Source: Microcoleus sp. bin48.metabat.b7b8b9.023
GTDB lineage: Bacteria; Cyanobacteriota; Cyanobacteriia; Cyanobacteriales; Microcoleaceae
Assembly (NCBI RefSeq): GCF_013299185.1
Contig: NZ_JAAFKG010000058.1
Coordinates: 1-49,508, forward strand
Direction of reading: 5' to 3'
DNA length: 49,508 nt
Shown here: piece by piece, positions 40,231 through 49,080 of the stretch
Position numbering within the stretch: the stretch's first letter is position 1
Layout of the letters: each line of letters begins with the position of its first letter
The notes under the pieces: generated by a model
Told to the model about the DNA's origin: nothing
Databases searched by the model: none
What the model saw: only the letters and a program-made list of their open reading frames with translations
Made by a program: the position numbers and the translations under genes

Positions 40231-42504
40231 ATGAACGCAAACACTCTGACTCCCTCGAATGCGATCGATCCTTGCATAGTTCCCGATTGGCTGCAAGAAT
40301 GTCTGAATGCTCGATCGCAACCTGACGAAGCCCCAAATCCCAATTGTACGACGGACAACGGCTTAATTTGTCGGGCTTTTGAATTTGCGCGCGACTTGCA
40401 CGAAGGACAGTACCGCAAATCTGGAGAACCTTATATTTGCCATCCCGTAGCTGTAGCTGGAATACTGCGATATATGGGCGGAAACAGCGCCATGATTGCC
40501 GCTGGTTTCCTGCATGACATTGTGGAAGATACAGATATTACTCTCGAAGAAATAGAACAGCGGTTTGGGGCAGAAGTGCGACAGTTAGTCGAAGGCGTCA
40601 CCAAGCTTTCTAAGTTTAATTTTTCCAGCAAAACAGAGCGCCTTGCCGAAAATTTCCGCCGAATGTTCCTAGCAATGGCTAAAGATATTCGCGTGATTGT
40701 CGTCAAACTCGCAGACAGGCTGCACAATATGAGGACTTTGGAGCATTTGTCCGAAGAAAAGCAGCGCAGCATTGCCCTAGAAACCCGAGATATTTTTGCT
40801 CCCCTGGCGAACCGTTTGGGTATCGGGCGCTTTAAGTGGGAATTGGAAGATTTAGCCTTTAAATACTTGGAACCGGAAGCTTACCGCGAAATTCAGGACT
40901 TGGTGGCAGTCAAGCGGGGCGATCGAGAAACCCAACTTGCAGAAGTCACAGATTGTTTGCGAGACAGGCTTGACAATCTAGGCATTAAATGCTACGAAGT
41001 CAGCGGCCGTCCCAAACATTTGTACGGGATTTATGGGAAGATGCAGCGCCGGCAAAAAGGCTTTAACCAAGTGTACGATATTGCTGCGGTGCGGATCATA
41101 GTAGAAACTAATGATGACTGTTATCGCGCATTGGCGATCGTCCACGATTCATTCCGCCCGATTCCCGGCCGTTTTAAAGACTATATCGGTTTACCAAAAG
41201 CCAACCGCTATCAATCTTTGCACACCGGAGTAATCGGCACCAGCGGCCGCCCCATCGAAGTCCAAATTCGCACCGTAGCAATGCACCACATTGCCGAATA
41301 CGGCATAGCAGCCCACTGGAAATACAAAGAAACAGGCGGTTCCAACACAACAGTTACCGGCGACGACGAAAAATTTACCTGGCTGCGGCAACTGCTAGAA
41401 TGGCAAACAGATCTCAAAGACGATCGCGAATATTTACAAAGCATTAAAGACAACTTATTCGACGAAGATATCTACGTTTTCACTCCTAACGGAGACGTAA
41501 TTGCCCTCAACAGCGGATCGACACCCGTAGATTTTGCCTACCGCATTCACACAGAAATAGGCAATCGCTGCACCGGCGCCAGAGTCAACGGGCGGATGGT
41601 GACACTAGACAAGGTTTTAAAGAATGGTGATATTGTAGAAATCTTGAACCAAAAAAACGGCCATCCCAGCTCCGACTGGCTGAATTTTGTCAAGACAAAC
41701 GGAGCAAAAAACCGAATTCGGCAGTGGTTAAAGCGATCGCACCGAGATGAAAATCTCGCTCGCGGGCGGGAATTACTGGAAAAAGAATTAGGCAAAAACG
41801 GCCTAGAATCCTTGCTCAAATCAGGGCCAATGCAATCAGTAGCTCAGCGGTGCAACTACCACAGCGTCGAAGATTTAATCGCTGGTTTGGGCTACGGCGA
41901 AGTCACGCTAAATCTCGTAGTAAATCGCCTGCGAGATTTAGTAAAAGTGCAGCAAAAAATAGAAGCTGCACCCGGAGGAACCCAGGAATCCCCCGTGCAA
42001 ATACCTGCATCGACGACACCCAAACCCGTACCGAGTTCATCTCCGAGCAAATCGCCGATCGCAGGTGTAGAAGGATTGCTGTATCATTTAGCCGGCTGTT
42101 GCTGTCCGATTCCCGGCGAATCAATTATTGGAGTAGTGACTCGCATCCGAGGAATTTCGATTCACCGCCAAGGCTGTTCAAATGTTGAGAGTGTACCGGG
42201 TGATAGATTAGTTCCTGTGAGTTGGAATTCCACCAACCGCAATGAATCTCGCCCCAATACTTATCCGGTTAACATTCAAGTCGAAGCGCTCGATCGAGTG
42301 GGAGTTCTCAATGATGTATTATCGCATTTAAAAGACAACAAAGTGAACGTCCGCAGCGCTCAAGTCAAAACATATCCAGGATTGCCGGCATTAATTGACT
42401 TGTGCATGGATATCCAGGATAAAGAACAGTTCGAGCGGACTTGTATGCAGATTAAAAATATGAGCGATATTTTGAATTTGCGGAGGCTGAGTGAAGCTGA
42501 GTGA
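40231..42504 (+). CDS. spoT: Bifunctional (p)ppGpp synthetase/hydrolase (Rel/SpoT family)
   Basis: 757 residues from the ATG at 40231 (AAAGGTG 7 bases upstream; the GTG at 40222 is less likely). Domains in order: HD hydrolase (about 45-195) with ICHPVAVAG, FLHDIVEDTD and KLADRLHNMRTL; synthetase (about 235-370) with GRPKHLYGIYGKM, YDIAAVRIIV, GRFKDYIGLPKANRYQSLHT and EVQIRT; TGS (about 410-470, DIYVFTPNGDVIALNSGSTP); the zinc-finger/CC-like part with HLAGCCCPIPGE; and a C-terminal ACT domain (VEALDRVGVLNDVLSHLKDN). All parts are present, so it should both make and destroy the stringent-response alarmone from ATP and GDP/GTP in the cytoplasm. Single transcription unit. Confidence 0.97.
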   Translation: MNANTLTPSNAIDPCIVPDWLQECLNARSQPDEAPNPNCTTDNGLICRAFEFARDLHEGQYRKSGEPYICHPVAVAGILRYMGGNSAMIAAGFLHDIVEDTDITLEEIEQRFGAEVRQLVEGVTKLSKFNFSSKTERLAENFRRMFLAMAKDIRVIVVKLADRLHNMRTLEHLSEEKQRSIALETRDIFAPLANRLGIGRFKWELEDLAFKYLEPEAYREIQDLVAVKRGDRETQLAEVTDCLRDRLDNLGIKCYEVSGRPKHLYGIYGKMQRRQKGFNQVYDIAAVRIIVETNDDCYRALAIVHDSFRPIPGRFKDYIGLPKANRYQSLHTGVIGTSGRPIEVQIRTVAMHHIAEYGIAAHWKYKETGGSNTTVTGDDEKFTWLRQLLEWQTDLKDDREYLQSIKDNLFDEDIYVFTPNGDVIALNSGSTPVDFAYRIHTEIGNRCTGARVNGRMVTLDKVLKNGDIVEILNQKNGHPSSDWLNFVKTNGAKNRIRQWLKRSHRDENLARGRELLEKELGKNGLESLLKSGPMQSVAQRCNYHSVEDLIAGLGYGEVTLNLVVNRLRDLVKVQQKIEAAPGGTQESPVQIPASTTPKPVPSSSPSKSPIAGVEGLLYHLAGCCCPIPGESIIGVVTRIRGISIHRQGCSNVESVPGDRLVPVSWNSTNRNESRPNTYPVNIQVEALDRVGVLNDVLSHLKDNKVNVRSAQVKTYPGLPALIDLCMDIQDKEQFERTCMQIKNMSDILNLRRLSEAE

Positions 42505-42682
42505 AGGAACTTAAGAAAGACGGCGGTTGAAACCGCGCCTATACAAACTTTCGTCCGCCTCCGCGGTGTAAAGAAGGTAACATAATTTCAACCGTTCGTT
42601 CTTCAACCTGCTCCCGTCACGTGAGTGCTTGTATAGACGCGAATTATATTCGCCCGGTCTCCTTCGAGACGCACCCGATTGT

Positions 42683-42742
42683 AGGTTTGTAGTGAGGACT
42701 TTAGTCCGCAAAAAGAAGGACTAAAGTCCTCACTACAAACCT
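42683..42742. repeat. 25-bp perfect hairpin with GTAGTGAGGACTTTAGTCC arms
   Basis: Arms 42683-42707 (AGGTTTGTAGTGAGGACTTT then AGTCC) and 42718-42742 pair perfectly around a 10-base loop. It lies 57 bases past the stop codon of the binding lipoprotein, so it may serve as its terminator. The stretch 42505-42680 also has GCGGTT/AACCGC (42523-42536). Confidence 0.85.
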
Positions 42743-42798
42743 ATAGTTGATATTTTGCTCGACATGATATCCAACCATTTTTTGCATAATTCGTGCCT

Positions 42799-43719
42799 TT
42801 ATTTCGCCGGAGTTGCAGGCTTGGACTCACCCAATTTTTGCTGCAAAAACTGCCGCGCTACTTGTGCGGCATCCTGCTGTTTCCCATCAACTTGATAGTT
42901 GAGTTGGCGCATATCTTCCTCGGAGATTTTGCCGCCCAACTCTGCGAGCACTGGACGCAATTCGGGATATTTTTCCAAAATTTGCGATCGCACAACCGGC
43001 ACAGCTTCATAGGGCGGGAAATAGTTCTTATCATCTTTGAGCACTACCAAACCCAAACTTTGAATCAAACCATCGGTTGTGCCTCCAGCAATCACATCTA
43101 CTTCTTTTTGTTGCAGTGCTTGATAAAGCAATCCTAACAGCAACTCCTTCGGTTCTTCCGCAAATTTAATCCCGTAAGTTTTAGCCAATCCGGGAAATCC
43201 ATCTTCTCTATCTTTGAATTCCGGCCCGAAACCAGCGCGCAATTTTGGTGCAGCTTTACCCAATTGCGAGAGATTTTGCAAGTTAAGTTTTTTGGCATCG
43301 TCTCCCCGCACAATAATCGCAAAACCGTTATTAAATCCCAGGGGTTCAGTCCATTCGGCTTTAAACTGTTTGGGATATTCTTGTTTGAGGTAAGCGAGGA
43401 CTTTTTTGGGGTCAGAAATCGGCTTTTGTTTGAGAATGTTGGTAAAACCTGTACCCGTATATTCGACGTACAAGTCGATTTTTCCTGCTGTTAGGGATTG
43501 ATGGCAAAGCGAGCCTCCGAGGTTGAGTTCGCGTTCTACTTTAATATCTGTTTTGGCTTCGATGTGCTGTGCTAAAATTTCTGCAAGGATGACTTGTTCG
43601 CTAAAGTCTTTTGAGCAAATAACAACTTGTTTTTGAGAACTCGAATTGCAGCTTGTAACTGCGAACAAGCAAAGCAATGACAAGCAGGAATATAAAAGAT
43701 GGCTTTTGGAAATTTTCAT
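42799..43719 (-). CDS. Osmoprotectant-type ABC substrate-binding lipoprotein (OpuC/OsmF-like)
   Basis: 306 residues. The signal peptide ends in a lipobox VTSC with Cys24 as the lipid-anchored residue, so the protein sits on the outer face of the plasma membrane. The mature part follows the type II QAT binding-protein fold: ICSKDFSEQVILAEILAQHI, the LNLGGSLCHQSLTAGKIDLY domain crossover, EYTGTGFTN, a DVIAGGTTDGLIQSLGL hinge and FPPYEAVPVVR. These read like OpuCC/ProX-type proteins for glycine betaine, choline or related solutes (also ergothioneine in some bacteria). No permease or ATPase gene lies next to it. Divergent from the aldehyde dehydrogenase, 40 bp apart. Confidence 0.88.
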   Translation of the reverse strand: MKISKSHLLYSCLSLLCLFAVTSCNSSSQKQVVICSKDFSEQVILAEILAQHIEAKTDIKVERELNLGGSLCHQSLTAGKIDLYVEYTGTGFTNILKQKPISDPKKVLAYLKQEYPKQFKAEWTEPLGFNNGFAIIVRGDDAKKLNLQNLSQLGKAAPKLRAGFGPEFKDREDGFPGLAKTYGIKFAEEPKELLLGLLYQALQQKEVDVIAGGTTDGLIQSLGLVVLKDDKNYFPPYEAVPVVRSQILEKYPELRPVLAELGGKISEEDMRQLNYQVDGKQQDAAQVARQFLQQKLGESKPATPAK

Positions 43720-43759
43720 TTTTTTATTGTAACATTTATGTATAGATACAGGAGAAAAT

Positions 43760-45127
43760 ATGCTATTGAGTGTCAGCGATACGATCCGGGAGCAACGCCA
43801 ATTTTTTGCTACTGGGAAAACTAAAGATGTGGATTTTCGGATTGAACAACTGAAGAAACTTAAAAGTGCGATCGAACTTAATCAATCACAAATCGTCGAT
43901 GCTGTCAAGGCTGACTTGAATCGGCCAGAGTTTGAGGCATACTTTGAAATTGCTGCGATCGCAGAAGTCAATTATGCCATCAAAAACCTCAAATCCTGGG
44001 TAAAGCCGAAAAAAGTACCAACTTCGATCGACCAATTCCCCGCATCAGCCCGCATTTTCCCAGAACCTTTAGGCGTAGTTTTAATCATCGGGCCTTGGAA
44101 CTATCCATTCCAGTTAATGATATCACCGTTAGTCGGGGCGATCGCCGCCGGTAACTGCGCCATCCTCAAACCCTCAGAAATCGCCTCCCACACCTCAACC
44201 GTCGTCGCCGACATGATTGGCAAAATCTTCGATCCCGCCTACATAGCAGCCGTCGAAGGAGGCGTGGAAGTCAGCCAACAATTGCTAGCCGAAAGATTTG
44301 ACCACATCTTCTTTACAGGCGGTACAAAAATCGGCAGAATCGTGATGGAAGCCGCCGCCAAACACCTGACGCCAGTAACATTAGAATTAGGCGGCAAAAG
44401 TCCTTGCATTGTCGATTCAGATATTCAGATTGAACACACGGCAAAACGCATTGCTTGGGGCAAATTCATCAATGCCGGACAAACCTGCATTGCTCCAGAT
44501 TACCTCTTGGTAGACAAGAAAGTCAAGCCGCAATTAATGGAAGCAATTAAAACATCAATTCAAGGATTTTACGGTGACAATCCACAAATCAGTCCCGACT
44601 ATTCGCGGATTATCAATCAGCGGCAATTGGAGCGTTTGAGTGTGTTTCTCAAAGATGGAGAAATTGTGATTGGCGGGCAAACTGACCCAGAAAACAAGTA
44701 TATTGCACCGACTGTTTTAGATAAAATCTCCTGGGATTCACCGGTGATGCAGGATGAGATTTTCGGGCCGATTTTGCCTGTTTTGGAGTATGAGGATTTC
44801 GGGGAGGCGATCGCCCAAATCAACGCGCGCCCCAAACCGTTAGCTTTGTATTTGTTCTCGAAGGATAAGGAGAAACAAGAACGAGTTTTGCGGGAAACTT
44901 CTTCGGGGGGAGTTTGTATTAATGATACCGTAATGCAGGTTGGTGTCACAACTTTACCGTTTGGGGGAGTTGGGGAAAGCGGCATCGGGAGTTATCACGG
45001 GAAAGCGAGTTTTGATACTTTTTCGCATTACAAGAGTGTGCTGCAAAAGTCATTCTGGCTGGAGTTGCAATGGCGGTATGCTCCCTATAAGGGCAAGTTG
45101 GATTTGATCAAAAAGGCGATCGGTTAA
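43760..45127 (+). CDS. Aldehyde dehydrogenase, class 3-like
   Basis: 455 residues. GGAG lies 6 bases before the ATG at 43760. The NAD(P)-dependent ALDH fold shows PWNYPFQL (Asn114 oxyanion hole), the nucleotide site KPSE and FTGGTKIG, the catalytic base Glu209 (TLELGGKSP), the catalytic thiol Cys243 (NAGQTCIAPDY) and the late EIFGPILPVLEY and PFGGVGESGIGSYHG motifs. The short N-terminus and C-terminal amphipathic tail (WRYAPYKGKLDLIKKAIG) match class 3/fatty-aldehyde dehydrogenases, which in cyanobacteria oxidise long-chain or apocarotenoid aldehydes to acids. The substrate is inferred. Divergent promoter with the binding lipoprotein. Confidence 0.93.
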   Translation: MLLSVSDTIREQRQFFATGKTKDVDFRIEQLKKLKSAIELNQSQIVDAVKADLNRPEFEAYFEIAAIAEVNYAIKNLKSWVKPKKVPTSIDQFPASARIFPEPLGVVLIIGPWNYPFQLMISPLVGAIAAGNCAILKPSEIASHTSTVVADMIGKIFDPAYIAAVEGGVEVSQQLLAERFDHIFFTGGTKIGRIVMEAAAKHLTPVTLELGGKSPCIVDSDIQIEHTAKRIAWGKFINAGQTCIAPDYLLVDKKVKPQLMEAIKTSIQGFYGDNPQISPDYSRIINQRQLERLSVFLKDGEIVIGGQTDPENKYIAPTVLDKISWDSPVMQDEIFGPILPVLEYEDFGEAIAQINARPKPLALYLFSKDKEKQERVLRETSSGGVCINDTVMQVGVTTLPFGGVGESGIGSYHGKASFDTFSHYKSVLQKSFWLELQWRYAPYKGKLDLIKKAIG

Positions 45128-45142
45128 AATGATATAAACGGA

Positions 45143-45229
45143 GGACACGGCAGTGCCGTGTCCCTACAATTAATCGCGGTAGGGAAACGGCACTGCCGTC
45201 TCCTCTATATCGTTCCGGCGCAGCCGGAA
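45143..45229. repeat. Three small palindromes
   Basis: GGACACGGCA-g-TGCCGTGTCC (45143-45163), ACGGCA-c-TGCCGT (45187-45199) and TTCCGGC-gca-GCCGGAA (45213-45229). They lie between the aldehyde dehydrogenase stop and the MNT gene; the first may be the terminator of the former. Confidence 0.8.
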
Positions 45230-45260
45230 TTGATATTACACCTAAACATAGCGAATCTAA

Positions 45261-45581
45261 ATGAACGATAATTTACCCGAAATTTTAGCAGAACTCCGCC
45301 ACTACTTTCACGAAGTTTACGGCGAAAGACTCGTGCAGTTAATTCTCTACGGTTCCCAAGCTAGAGGAGATGCCAAACCAGATTCTGATATTGACATTTT
45401 AGTTGTGTTGAACGGGCAAGTTCATGCTGGCCTAGAAATCGCTCGCACCAGTGAATTTATTGCCGCTTTATGCTTAGATAAAACTGTAGTAATTTCTAGT
45501 GCTTTTGCTTCGACCATACGTTTTCAGCAAGAGAAAAGTCCTTTCTTTCTAAATGTTCGCAGAGAAGGAGTACCGATTTGA
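45261..45581 (+). CDS. mntA: Minimal nucleotidyltransferase antitoxin (MntA-like)
   Basis: 106 residues. The nucleotidyltransferase core has Gly31-Ser32 followed ten residues later by Asp43-x-Asp45 (GSQARGDAKPDSDIDI), that is, the GSx10DxD motif of MntA antitoxins. In type VII toxin-antitoxin pairs MntA silences the HEPN toxin by adding AMP to a tyrosine near its active site. The TGA stop overlaps the TTG start of the next gene, so the two are co-translated. No clear ribosome site precedes the ATG at 45261. Confidence 0.88.
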   Translation: MNDNLPEILAELRHYFHEVYGERLVQLILYGSQARGDAKPDSDIDILVVLNGQVHAGLEIARTSEFIAALCLDKTVVISSAFASTIRFQQEKSPFFLNVRREGVPI

Positions 45582-45967
45582 TACCAGAACAAATTGCTCT
45601 TTTAACAAAAGCAGGTGAAAGCTTGCGGGCAGCTAGGTTATTAGTAGCTAATGCACTTCCTGACTTTGCAGCATCGCGCGCTTATTACACCATGTTTTAT
45701 GTTGCCGAAGCTTTCTTGCTGGGTGAGGGTTTAAGTTTCTCCAGTCATGCTGCTGTGATTTCGGCATTTGGTAGAGATTTTGCTCGGACAGGCAGAGTTC
45801 CGGTGGAGTTTCACCGTTATTTAATTTCTGCTCAAAATTTGCGAAATCAGGGTGACTATGATATCGATTCGGCAATTACAGAAGATGAGGTTAATCAATT
45901 AATTGGTCATGCAGAACAATTTTTAGAATTAGCACAACGTCTGCTGGGAGATTTGCCAGATTCTTGA
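45578..45967 (+). CDS. hepT: HEPN-domain toxin (HepT-like)
   Basis: 129 residues, starting with TTG at 45578 within the TTTGA overlap; GAAGGAG lies 8 bases before it. All-helical HEPN domain with AASRAYYTMFYVAEAFLLGE. Arg73-x5-His79-x-Tyr81 (RVPVEFHRYL) fits the R-x4-6-H-x-Y RNase motif, with the tyrosine being the likely AMP acceptor. HEPN proteins of this type cleave RNA when freed from the antitoxin. A later start at an internal Met would cut into the first helix, so the TTG is favoured. Confidence 0.85.
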   Translation: MIPEQIALLTKAGESLRAARLLVANALPDFAASRAYYTMFYVAEAFLLGEGLSFSSHAAVISAFGRDFARTGRVPVEFHRYLISAQNLRNQGDYDIDSAITEDEVNQLIGHAEQFLELAQRLLGDLPDS

Positions 45968-46013
45968 TAGCGATTTCACGCGATAATCCTTCTGGAGACT
46001 CCGCGCGAGACTC

Positions 46014-46117
46014 AGAAGCCGGGTTTCTTCAGACAATCTCGTGAGGAGGCGTAAATTCTCATAGAAACCCGGTTTCTTGGACTAGGCGCGTGAGGCCTGG
46101 TGAAACCGGGTTTCTCC
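46014..46117. repeat. Three AGAAACCCGGTTTCT palindromes
   Basis: AGAAGCCGGGTTTCTT (46014), AGAAACCCGGTTTCTT (46063) and GAAACCGGGTTTCTC (46102), spaced 49 and 39 bases apart. They lie between the convergent HEPN and NB-ARC genes and can form a bidirectional terminator or a small mobile palindrome. Confidence 0.85.
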
Positions 46118-46121
46118 TTTT

Positions 46122-48920
46122 CTAATCAATGCTGTGCCATTCTTTCTCGATTCTCTCAACATCCTTGACCGCTCCCAATTGTTGAAATATTTGATGTGCT
46201 GTATCGTAATTTTGTTGAGCAACTTCTGTGTTGCCGCGCTTGCGGTGGAGTCGTGCTAAATCGTAGTTAGCTTCGGCAATTTCGTATGACATATTCAGTT
46301 CTTGCATTGTTGCAAAAGCTGCAATTAATAGCTGTTCTGCTTCTTCGAGATTTCCTTGAGTAACTTTATTCTTAGCAAGACAACCTTTTACAATAGCTAT
46401 GCCAGCAGTATCACCCAATTCTTGTCTTATCTGTAAAGACTCCTGATAAAGTTGTTCAGCAGCATAAAAATCACTCCTAGCGTGTTTGATTTCTCCCCAA
46501 GCACACAAAGACATTGCCATACCTTCACGATCGCCTAATTCTTGTCGCAACTGAAAAGACTGTCGCTTGAACTGTTCTGCTTCATCCCATTTGCCACGAT
46601 TTCGCTCGATATCTCCCAACACTCCCCAAGAAGTTGCTATCCCTTCGCGATCGCCCAATTCTGTCCTCAATGCCAAAGATTGCCGGTAAAGTCGCTCAGC
46701 TTCCTCCCAATTGCCGCGACATTGCTCGATATATCCCAACGATACCCAACAATATGCTATCCCTTCGCGATCGCCCAATTCTGTCCTCAATGCCAAAGCT
46801 TGCCGGTAAAGTCGCTCTGCTTCCTCCCAATTGCCACGATTTCGCTCGATATCTCCCAACATCCCTAATGAAGTAGCAATCCCGCTCTGATTATTATCAT
46901 CTTCTTGTGCGATTGATAGCGCATCTTTAAAATATTTTTCTGCTAAATCCCAATTCCCAAAATTGCGATGAATTGCACCGATTTCCCTCAAACAATAAGA
47001 CCGCCTATATCCTTCAACATAAGGTAAAATTTGCTCGTGCAATTCTTTTGATAAATTCCAGTATCCCCACCGATTTAAATATTCATTTGGAATTAAAGAA
47101 TAAGCTTCTCCATAATTTCCCAACCTAAAGGCAAAATGTTGAGCTTCTAGAACTGATTGTAAATCTGCTAAAGTTTGAGGATTTTTCACATTTTTACCAG
47201 TGCAGTAAAACTTATAAATACTTTCCAACAGTTGTGGCAATTCCCGTTCATATTCCCCTTGCAAAAATTCCTCAATTACCCGGTGCAAATCGTAAAAATC
47301 CTCACATTTCTCCTCGTCATAGCGACACAGCACCAAACTCGCACCTACTAATCGCTCTAAAATTGCTGCTGTCTCCTCAATTTCTGCATCTGTCAACTCA
47401 GCAGGTTCTTCTAATATTGCTGCTACTTCAAAGCGGATATCTTTTTCATAATCATCCGTATACAGCCGCAAAAAAGTTAAACCCCTCACATCTATAGGCA
47501 CTCGCAACACACACATCCGACACAACAAATCTCTTGCCGCTGCACTTTGCCTTACCATTTGTTCTCGCAAAATCAGTTCCATCTTCTTCGTTACCAATTC
47601 AGGATGCTTCCGCAAATATCCCGGTTTTCCCTTGCCAAGAGCCACCAATTGAGTTAATAAAAAAAGATGACCTTCAACCCGCCGAGATATCCACTGCAAA
47701 TCAGCTAATTCATCGGTCAACTGTCGCTGCAAAATCTCCACAGTCGCCTTCTCATCCACACCTTGCAACACTTCAATATGCACCAATTCGGCATCCGGCG
47801 CTAAACCCGGATAGCGGGTATCAGCCAAATCTCCAGGCACTTCCCGGCTGGTCAAAATCATTTGCGATTGGTGCTGCTGATAAACCAAAGCATTCAACAA
47901 CTTACCCCAATCCGGTGAAATAGTTCGATGTACCTGCGACGAATCCAAACAATCAGGATTTCCCGCCTCAACCGCCGGATGCAAAATATCTTCCAGGTTA
48001 TCGAGTATCAACAGACAGCGAGTTTGTTGCAAACCCATCATAATTTTCGCAATCTTTTCTTCAGGCTTTTTTAACTCCACCGCCCCCGGAATTCCCAAAC
48101 CTTCACTTAACAGAAACCCAGCCACATCATCAAAACTGGTTCCTTCCTGTACCTTGAAATACATCACGCATTCATAACCGCCCGCCAGCAAACTTTTCCC
48201 TGCTTGAGAAACAGAATGCTGCCAATTTATCCCCAATCCTTCCACAAGTTTGATTGCCAAACTCGTTTTGCCCATGCCGCCTTGCCCGACTATCGCCAAT
48301 ACTTTCGGGGGCGAACTTCCATCGGGCAGAATTTGTACTAATTTAGCAGTTAATTTTGCCACCAATTCATCGCGCCCTTTCCACACAGGCACCGATTGAG
48401 GTATCTCAGAAACAGCCACCCGGATTGATTTATCGGGAGGGGAATCTGCGGGCACATTATCCTTCTCAGTTTTGCCCTCACTATTTTGCCTGCTGTTATC
48501 TGGTGTACCGCCCCAAACTTTTGCCAACTCTTCTAAATTCTTTGCTTTGTCCTTTTGACTCCACAAATTTAGAGTAAAAATCCTATTTGAATTGCCCCGC
48601 CTTTTCGGCTTCGGGATGTGATTCTTCAGAATTTTCAGATTTTCGTCGAGATAATTATTAAGTACCTCACCGATATACATTCTAACTTGCTTGTCAGATG
48701 TTGTCTTATTTGGTTTGAAGGCATTTAAGGCATTTTTATCTTTCAGCAAGTGGCGCAGGGCTTCCAGGGTCGTCGTGACGTACAAGTCGGTAGTCTTACC
48801 TGTCCATTCGGCATGGAGATTAGAGATGTCATTTTTATTATTTAACTTATAATCTAGCAGCGCCTCCACCAAATCCTTGACTCGCTGCCAAGACTTATCG
48901 CCTTCTCCCAGATTGGGCAT
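46122..48920 (-). CDS. NB-ARC STAND protein with N-terminal adaptor-like domain and TPR array
   Basis: 932 residues. Residues 1-130 form a helical domain (WQRVKDLVEALLDYKLNNKN; YVTTTLEALRHLLKDKNALN; RIFTLNLWSQKDKAKNLEEL) that often heads cyanobacterial NB-ARC/WD40 proteins and may be the effector or a DNA/RNA-contacting part. The NB-ARC ATPase follows, with Walker A GQGGMGKT (212-219), Walker B LLILDNLED (303-311), MILTSRE (354-360) and the GLPL-like VEGHLFLL (415-422). A winged-helix part (about 440-560) leads to seven or so 40-residue TPR repeats (645-925), three nearly identical. Such STAND switches oligomerise on sensing a trigger and launch a defence or signalling response. The gene converges on the MNT/HEPN pair. 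No signal peptide. Confidence 0.9.
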   Translation of the reverse strand: MPNLGEGDKSWQRVKDLVEALLDYKLNNKNDISNLHAEWTGKTTDLYVTTTLEALRHLLKDKNALNAFKPNKTTSDKQVRMYIGEVLNNYLDENLKILKNHIPKPKRRGNSNRIFTLNLWSQKDKAKNLEELAKVWGGTPDNSRQNSEGKTEKDNVPADSPPDKSIRVAVSEIPQSVPVWKGRDELVAKLTAKLVQILPDGSSPPKVLAIVGQGGMGKTSLAIKLVEGLGINWQHSVSQAGKSLLAGGYECVMYFKVQEGTSFDDVAGFLLSEGLGIPGAVELKKPEEKIAKIMMGLQQTRCLLILDNLEDILHPAVEAGNPDCLDSSQVHRTISPDWGKLLNALVYQQHQSQMILTSREVPGDLADTRYPGLAPDAELVHIEVLQGVDEKATVEILQRQLTDELADLQWISRRVEGHLFLLTQLVALGKGKPGYLRKHPELVTKKMELILREQMVRQSAAARDLLCRMCVLRVPIDVRGLTFLRLYTDDYEKDIRFEVAAILEEPAELTDAEIEETAAILERLVGASLVLCRYDEEKCEDFYDLHRVIEEFLQGEYERELPQLLESIYKFYCTGKNVKNPQTLADLQSVLEAQHFAFRLGNYGEAYSLIPNEYLNRWGYWNLSKELHEQILPYVEGYRRSYCLREIGAIHRNFGNWDLAEKYFKDALSIAQEDDNNQSGIATSLGMLGDIERNRGNWEEAERLYRQALALRTELGDREGIAYCWVSLGYIEQCRGNWEEAERLYRQSLALRTELGDREGIATSWGVLGDIERNRGKWDEAEQFKRQSFQLRQELGDREGMAMSLCAWGEIKHARSDFYAAEQLYQESLQIRQELGDTAGIAIVKGCLAKNKVTQGNLEEAEQLLIAAFATMQELNMSYEIAEANYDLARLHRKRGNTEVAQQNYDTAHQIFQQLGAVKDVERIEKEWHSID

Positions 48921-48948
48921 AGATTTTCAAAATAAGTTGCTAAAAAAG

Positions 48949-49044
48949 TTTCGGGATTCCCGATACCGAATGAGCGTCCCAAATATCCCTAATTCCTAGT
49001 ATAGCAGAGTTGCAGCCATTCTTTGGCATTCGGGTATCCCGAAA
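48949..49044. promoter_or_regulatory. Imperfect inverted repeat in a divergent promoter region
   Basis: TTTCGGGATTCCCGATACCG then AATG (48949-48972) mirrors CATTCGGGTATCCCGAAA (49027-49044) apart from a short gap. The middle has CCCAAATATCCC and TAGTATAGC. It sits between the STAND gene start (48920) and the small membrane protein start (49081), so it may bind a regulator or be a mobile palindrome. Confidence 0.45.
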
Positions 49045-49080
49045 TTTGATACTCAATTTAGTTGAGTTTGGGAATGATTT

